11,078 nt of DNA from Patescibacteria group bacterium (lineage in GTDB: Bacteria > Patescibacteriota > WWE3 > UBA101185 > UBA10185): the NCBI GenBank assembly GCA_018056275.1, contig JAGPFW010000021.1:1-11078 (forward strand), given 5' to 3'. This document shows positions 6,334 through 11,078 of this stretch, in pieces (the stretch's first letter is position 1; every line of letters starts with the position of its first letter). The position numbers were made by a program, and so were the translations under genes. The notes under the pieces are model-generated. The model had not been told where the DNA came from. It saw only the letters and a list, made by a program, of their open reading frames with translations, and made no database searches.

Positions 6334-7452
6334 ATGTCAAAGGCTAGAAGAGTCCAAACAGATTCCTCTGTTATGGATAAATTGATTGCAGATAGTGGTA
6401 TTCAAATTCAAAGATTCCGTCCAGGAGACTTGGTTGAGGGGGTAGTGGTAAGTGTCTCCCATAACCAAATATTATTGGATATTGGAGCAAAAGCAGAAGG
6501 TATTGTTTCTGGTAGTGAGCTTGGAGAAGGGTCTTTTGGTTACAAAGATCTTCAACCAGGTGATACTGCAGTTGCAACTGTAGTTCAACCAGAAAATAGT
6601 CAAGGATATGTAGTTCTTTCCTTTAAGCGATGTGAGGGGGATAGGCAGTGGAAGTTGGTAGAAGATGCTTTAGAAAACGGAATTACACTTAAAGTCGTTG
6701 TTCAAGAATACAATAAGGGTGGTTTACTAGTAGATTGTATGGGTTTGCGTGGCTTTGTGCCTTTATCCCATTTAGACCGTGTACATTTTGCAGAAGACAT
6801 AGCTAAGTTTGCTGCTGGTAGTGAGGCTGAATTAAAAGAGTCACTCCAAGTTCTTTCTGGAAAAGAACTTAAGGTACAGGTAATAGAGGTAGATAAGGTA
6901 AAAAATAGACTCGTTTTGTCCGAAAAGGAAGCTCTTAAGACATATAGTGATGATGCAAGGCAACAGAAAATCTCTAACATTAAGGAAGGTGACATAGTGA
7001 CGGGAATTGTTACTGGCCTTATGCCCTTTGGTATATTTGTTGACCTTGATGGAGTGGAAGGTCTTGTTCACATTTCGGAAATCGCTTGGGAGAAGGTAAA
7101 TAATCCAGGCACTTATTACAAAGTGGGTCAGGCCATTGAGGTTAAGGTTTTGGGTATAGACGAAGAAACCGAAAAGCTTGCCTTAAGTGTAAAAAGGTTA
7201 ATTCCAAATCCATGGGAGGATGTCCAAGAGAAATATCCCGTAGGAACTAGAATCAAAGGAGTGGTAAGTAGAATAGTTCCTTTTGGAGCATTTGTAAAAG
7301 TTTCTCAAGGGTTAGAAGGTTTAATTCATGTTTCTGAAGCAAGCGGACCTTTAGATGAAGGTCAAGAAGTTGAGGCAATTGTTACTTTGGTTGATAAGGA
7401 TAACCAAAAATTAGCATTAAGCACAAGATTATTAGAAAAAATTGAGCTCTAA
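6334..7452 (+). CDS. rpsA: 30S ribosomal protein S1 (four S1 domains)
   Basis: From ATG 6334 the protein has 372 aa. An in-frame GTG at 6319 would add five residues and is less likely; GTGAG at 6319-6323 could instead act as a weak ribosome-binding site. Four OB-fold S1 repeats follow in order at about residues 29-99, 115-196, 217-288 and 302-366. Repeats 3 and 4 are closest to the consensus ('FGIFVDLDGVEGLVHISE', 'FGAFVKVSQGLEGLIHVSE'), each followed by the 'LALS' strand. S1 binds mRNA on the 30S subunit. E. coli S1 has six repeats; short versions of about 370-400 aa with four repeats are common in other bacteria, so this is not a truncation. The gene sits 177 nt after 5S and 33 nt before clpC, on the same strand, so it may share transcription with either. 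A general S1-domain RNA-binding protein is the alternative reading. Confidence 0.88.
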   Translation: MSKARRVQTDSSVMDKLIADSGIQIQRFRPGDLVEGVVVSVSHNQILLDIGAKAEGIVSGSELGEGSFGYKDLQPGDTAVATVVQPENSQGYVVLSFKRCEGDRQWKLVEDALENGITLKVVVQEYNKGGLLVDCMGLRGFVPLSHLDRVHFAEDIAKFAAGSEAELKESLQVLSGKELKVQVIEVDKVKNRLVLSEKEALKTYSDDARQQKISNIKEGDIVTGIVTGLMPFGIFVDLDGVEGLVHISEIAWEKVNNPGTYYKVGQAIEVKVLGIDEETEKLALSVKRLIPNPWEDVQEKYPVGTRIKGVVSRIVPFGAFVKVSQGLEGLIHVSEASGPLDEGQEVEAIVTLVDKDNQKLALSTRLLEKIEL

Positions 7453-7485
7453 TCTGCCTTTGCTTCTTATTTTTTGGTAAATACT

Positions 7486-9777
7486 ATGAAGGAAACAAGG
7501 GATAGATTAACCGCAAGGGCAAAAAAAATACTTCTTCAACTTGATCCTACGCTTTTTGAATCTGGAAAGGTTTTTTCTAAGGATTTTCTGGTAGCCCTAA
7601 AATCCCAGGAAGGTATGGGTGCCCGTTTGGCAGAGTCTCTCAAAATAGATGCTCGCACTCTTTCCAAAGAAATTGTATTAGAAGAATTGGTTAAATGTGC
7701 TTACCAAGAGGCCTTGGAACTAAAGCAACCTTATGTTGGCTCTGAACATCTTTTACTTGCATTACTTCATCTAAACAATTCCAATTTGTATGAGGAGGCC
7801 AAGAAAAATCTTTCAAGAATGGTTTTCTTTCCCTCTGGCCTGATCGCTGATCCTTCGGTTGGGATGAATGATCTAATAGATATTTTCGCAAGTAACCTAA
7901 ATTTAAAAGTGGCTTCTGAGTACATGCTTGAGTATGTTGAAAGAGAACCTTTTGACCTTCTTCTTTCTACATTGTTGCAGAGAGATAGGCCAAATCCATT
8001 GTTAGTAGGGGAACCCGGTGTGGGTAAGAAAAGCCTAGTTAACCTCCTTGCAACCAAGATGAATGAAATGGCTGTTCCCTCAAGTTTGTTAGGTTACCAA
8101 ATTTATGAGGTGGATCTTTTATCCTTAGTAACGAGTAACTTAAACAAGGGCAATGTTGAACAAGCGATTACAACTTTTTTTGCTGAGATATTGAAACTAA
8201 ATAGAGTAATAATATACCTCAAAAATTTTGAAGGGCTATTTTTCTCTACAGGTACAGGTTTGGCTGTTCCCTTAATATACAACTCTTTTAGGGCTCAACT
8301 TGCGGAGTCTAAAATTAGGTATATTGCAACATGCTCCTCCGATATGCATTCCCGACTTTCTTCCGATAATCCTCAATCCTTGGAGGGTTTTAGTGTAATA
8401 AATGTTTATGAACCCCCTGAAGACATTATAAAGAAGATATTAGAAAAAAATGCTAGGTTTTTGAGTAAATATCAACATGTATCATTTTCATCGGAACTAT
8501 TGGAATATATATATATAAAGGCAAAGGAGTTTTTAAAGGAGGAAAAATTTCCTCAGAAGGCCATAGATATAATGGATCAGGCGGGGGCAAAAGTATTGCT
8601 AAGAAAAGGTACTGTTCCTGAGGAATATAAAGATTTACTAGAGAAATCTATTTTGTTAACTCAAGGCTTGGAAAAAAGCATGGAACTAAGAGAATATGAC
8701 CGTGCTTTGGAAATCCGAAGTACCATGCAAGAGATAGATAAATTAATGTTTGTAAATGAGAAGGCGATGTTTGGGGATCATTTATATAAAGTTTCTAAAA
8801 AAGATGTGGACTTGGCTTTGGAGGATTATGGTGTAGAAAAGGAAGGGAACATTGAGCACGATTTGTCCTCAATCAGTAATTTAGAATCCCGTCTTTCCAA
8901 AAGGATAGTAGGTCAGGATGAAGCGGTATCTCTTATTTCAAAGGCTTTATTAAGGGCAAAGCTTGGTTTAAGGTCTAAAAAAAGGCCTTTGGGTAATTTT
9001 TTGTTTCTTGGCCCAACAGGTGTAGGTAAAACAGAACTGGCTAAGGCTTTGGCGGAAGAGTTTTTTGGTGAGGGTAGTTTGATACGGTTGGATATGTCGG
9101 ATTTTGGGGAAAAACATAATGTAGCCCGTTTGGTTGGGGCACCGCCTGGATATGTAGGTTATGGAGAAAGCGGTGAATTAACCGGAAAAATTGAAAGAAA
9201 TCCCTCAAGTGTAGTTTTATTTGACGAAATAGAAAAAGCTCATCCTGATGTTTTAAACATTTTACTTCAAATAATGGAAGAAGGGGAGCTAGTAGATGCA
9301 AAAGGCACAACATATGATTTCTCCTCTGCAGTAGTAATTTTAACTAGTAATCTGGGTACAGAAATTGTGCATAAGCCGGGTATCGGTTTTGAGGCAAAAG
9401 TTTTAAACGATGAGTCTCTGGAAAAACGTTTGAGATCAAATTTAAAAAGAATATTAAAGCCCGAACTTCTTAATCGTTTGGATGAAGTTGTTGTGTTTAG
9501 GCGATTAAACAAGGAAGATCAGTATAAGATATTAGATCTTTTGTTGGAAGAAATACGGGAGAATCTTGCAAAACAAAAAGTTTCCATAAGAATCTCTAAG
9601 CCAGTCAAAGAATACTTATTAGAAAAAGGTTATTCAGAGGAATATGGTGCTAGGGCATTAAGAAGAACTGTAGAAAAAGAATTTTTGGATAGGATAGCGG
9701 AGGTGTTGTTGCAAAAGAAAAAGCGTCCCCTAAATCTAAGCGCAACAATAAAAGAGGACACCATTCTGGTATTATGA
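7486..9777 (+). CDS. clpC: ClpC-type AAA+ unfoldase with degenerate first ATPase module
   Basis: 763 aa from ATG 7486 (a TTG at 7474 would add four residues; no ribosome-binding site is seen at either). It is a class I Clp/Hsp100 subunit. The N-domain lies near residues 8-110 ('PYVGSEHLLLALL'), AAA module D1 near 150-370, a short middle domain near 375-425 of UVR/ClpC type, and AAA module D2 near 465-763. D2 is complete: Walker A GPTGVGKT 509-516, pore loop GYVGYG 555-560, Walker B VVLFDEIEKAH 576-586, sensor 1 TSN 620-622, arginine finger in LLNRLDE, sensor 2 GARALR 721-726. A GIGF loop (632-635) is in the position of the ClpP-docking IGF/VGF tripeptide, so partnership with ClpP is likely. 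D1 is unusual: Walker A reads GEPGVGKK (175-182, K for Thr), Walker B has lost its Asp-Glu ('VIIYLKNFE', 241-249), the pore 'KYRG' segment is missing and no arginine finger is seen. No ctsR, mcsA or mcsB adjoins it; radA follows after 4 nt. Confidence 0.9.
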   Translation: MKETRDRLTARAKKILLQLDPTLFESGKVFSKDFLVALKSQEGMGARLAESLKIDARTLSKEIVLEELVKCAYQEALELKQPYVGSEHLLLALLHLNNSNLYEEAKKNLSRMVFFPSGLIADPSVGMNDLIDIFASNLNLKVASEYMLEYVEREPFDLLLSTLLQRDRPNPLLVGEPGVGKKSLVNLLATKMNEMAVPSSLLGYQIYEVDLLSLVTSNLNKGNVEQAITTFFAEILKLNRVIIYLKNFEGLFFSTGTGLAVPLIYNSFRAQLAESKIRYIATCSSDMHSRLSSDNPQSLEGFSVINVYEPPEDIIKKILEKNARFLSKYQHVSFSSELLEYIYIKAKEFLKEEKFPQKAIDIMDQAGAKVLLRKGTVPEEYKDLLEKSILLTQGLEKSMELREYDRALEIRSTMQEIDKLMFVNEKAMFGDHLYKVSKKDVDLALEDYGVEKEGNIEHDLSSISNLESRLSKRIVGQDEAVSLISKALLRAKLGLRSKKRPLGNFLFLGPTGVGKTELAKALAEEFFGEGSLIRLDMSDFGEKHNVARLVGAPPGYVGYGESGELTGKIERNPSSVVLFDEIEKAHPDVLNILLQIMEEGELVDAKGTTYDFSSAVVILTSNLGTEIVHKPGIGFEAKVLNDESLEKRLRSNLKRILKPELLNRLDEVVVFRRLNKEDQYKILDLLLEEIRENLAKQKVSIRISKPVKEYLLEKGYSEEYGARALRRTVEKEFLDRIAEVLLQKKKRPLNLSATIKEDTILVL

Positions 9778-9781
9778 AACC

Positions 9782-11078
9782 ATGCCCAAACCAAAGAAAA
9801 AATATATTTGCTCCCAATGCAATTACCACTCGTTACAGTGGTTAGGACAATGTCCTGAGTGTCAATCATGGGATACATTTGAAGAAGCCCTTGAGGTTGT
9901 TCAAACATCTCCCTTGGGTTTAAATACAACAAAAAAATCAGCCATAAATACGAGTTTACTTTCTTCGGTGGAGGCAAAAGAGCTCACAAGAATCTCCTCT
10001 AATATTGCAGAATTTGATCGTGTTTTGGGAGGAGGTTTTGTCCCCGGACAGGTAATATTAATAGGAGGGGAGCCAGGTATAGGAAAGAGTACAATACTTA
10101 CTCAAGTTTCTAAGAACATGACAAATTTTCCCATATTATATTTGTGTGGTGAAGAGAGTCCGCAACAAATAAAAATCCGTTCTAATAGAATGAATTACTC
10201 CGGCGATAATCTTCATCTTTTTACGGATACAAATGTAGATACATTAATAGCAACCTTAGAGAGTAGGGAAGATATAAAATTGGCAATAATTGACTCTATT
10301 CAGACACTTTATTCACAGGATTTTGCTGGAATAGCGGGATCTATATCTCAACTTAGAGGTTGCACTCAAAAATTAACTTTAACCGCAAAAAAGCTTGGGA
10401 TTCCAATTGTCATAGTGGGTCATATTACAAAAGGAGGAGAAATAGCAGGTCCAAAAATTCTGGAGCATATTATAGATACAGTTCTATATTTGGAAGGAGA
10501 TTCCCAGCAGATGTTTCGCATTCTACGCACAACAAAAAACAGGTTTGGACCAATTTCGGAAGTAGGTATTTTTGAGATGAGAGGGGAAGGTATGGTTGAG
10601 GTAAAAAACCCTTCGGAAATTTTTTTGGAGCAATCTGAGAATGTGGCATCGGGTTCTTGTGTTACGGCAATAATGGAAGGATATCGTGCGCTTTTAATAG
10701 AAGTTCAGGTTTTGACTACAAAAACATCCTTTGGGTATCCGCGAAGAACAACAAGTGGTTTTAGCGCAAATAGGCTTCAAGTATTAATGGCAATTTTAGA
10801 AAAACGGTATAAACTTGATTTTTCTGAATATGATGTTTACTTGAGCGTAGTGGGAGGAATGAATATAAAGGATTATGCCGCAGATTTAGCTGTGTGCATG
10901 GCTTTGGTATCTTCTATGAAGGATAAGCCTTTAAAAAAGGGTACAGTAGCCTTTGGAGAATGTGGCCTTTCGGGGGAGATAAGAAAAGTAATTTCTCAAG
11001 AAGCTAGGGCAAAAGAGGCAAAGAATCTAGGATTTTCCATCATTATTTCTCCCAATGAAGTAAAATCAATTACACAGG
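9782..11078 (+). CDS. radA: DNA repair protein RadA (3' end outside window)
   Basis: Open from ATG 9782, four nt after the clpC stop, to the window edge: 432 complete codons against about 460 in E. coli RadA, so only the last few dozen residues are missing. An N-terminal C4 zinc finger is present (C10, C13, C24, C27). The RecA-like ATPase core has Walker A GEPGIGKST (96-104) and Walker B 'LAIIDS' with D171. The RadA-specific KNRFG motif is at 252-256. The C-terminal Lon-protease-like domain follows from about 285 ('SGSCVTAIMEG', 'GFSANRLQVLMAILEKR', 'VVGGMNIKDYAADLAV'). RadA is a DnaB-like helicase that drives branch migration in homologous recombination and repair. The tight spacing indicates cotranscription and probable translational coupling with clpC, as in the clpC-radA order of Firmicutes. 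No Shine-Dalgarno sequence is evident. Confidence 0.95.
   Translation, partial: MPKPKKKYICSQCNYHSLQWLGQCPECQSWDTFEEALEVVQTSPLGLNTTKKSAINTSLLSSVEAKELTRISSNIAEFDRVLGGGFVPGQVILIGGEPGIGKSTILTQVSKNMTNFPILYLCGEESPQQIKIRSNRMNYSGDNLHLFTDTNVDTLIATLESREDIKLAIIDSIQTLYSQDFAGIAGSISQLRGCTQKLTLTAKKLGIPIVIVGHITKGGEIAGPKILEHIIDTVLYLEGDSQQMFRILRTTKNRFGPISEVGIFEMRGEGMVEVKNPSEIFLEQSENVASGSCVTAIMEGYRALLIEVQVLTTKTSFGYPRRTTSGFSANRLQVLMAILEKRYKLDFSEYDVYLSVVGGMNIKDYAADLAVCMALVSSMKDKPLKKGTVAFGECGLSGEIRKVISQEARAKEAKNLGFSIIISPNEVKSITQ

Overview
The window looks like chromosomal DNA from an AT-rich, small-genome bacterium. A member of the Candidate Phyla Radiation (Patescibacteria) is the best guess. The hints are 23S rRNA interrupted by self-splicing introns with homing-endonuclease genes, a 23S gene with no 16S gene directly upstream, a short four-domain ribosomal protein S1, tight gene packing and no clear Shine-Dalgarno sequences. 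None of these proves the lineage, and no phylogenetic marker could be searched here. TGA is used as a stop codon (clpC and both endonuclease ORFs), so the recoded TGA=Gly genetic code of some CPR lineages does not apply.

Layout, all on the + strand: (1) 1-515, the 3' part of a GT4-like glycosyltransferase. (2) 516-799, a non-coding leader with a weak terminator, a TTGACA promoter and several hairpins. (3) 800-876, tRNA-Ala(UGC). (4) About 1096-5873, a 23S rRNA gene of about 3.2 kb mature length, split by two group I introns at E. coli-equivalent positions U1931 (3237-3976) and U2500 (4542-5389), each carrying a LAGLIDADG endonuclease gene of a different architecture. It also has two lineage-specific helical expansions, one in domain I and one in domain VI. 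(5) About 6041-6157, 5S rRNA. (6) 6334-7452, rpsA. (7) 7486-9777, a ClpC-type AAA+ unfoldase. (8) 9782 to the window end, radA (3' truncated by the window).

The RNA part reads as one transcription unit, tRNA-Ala-23S-5S. The 23S precursor is closed by a long flanking stem (950-976 with 5946-5973) of the kind cut by RNase III. Both introns must be spliced for a working ribosome, since they interrupt the subunit-interface/H69 neighbourhood and the peptidyl-transferase centre. No strong terminator separates 5S from rpsA. The protein part (rpsA-clpC-radA, gaps of 33 and 4 nt) looks like an operon, and clpC-radA adjacency is known from Firmicutes.

The observations most worth following are: intron 1 appears to end in A instead of the near-universal group I terminal G; the first AAA+ module of the ClpC protein has lost its catalytic residues while the second is intact; the 23S-5S operon carries no 16S; and the 23S contains two sizeable expansions besides the introns.
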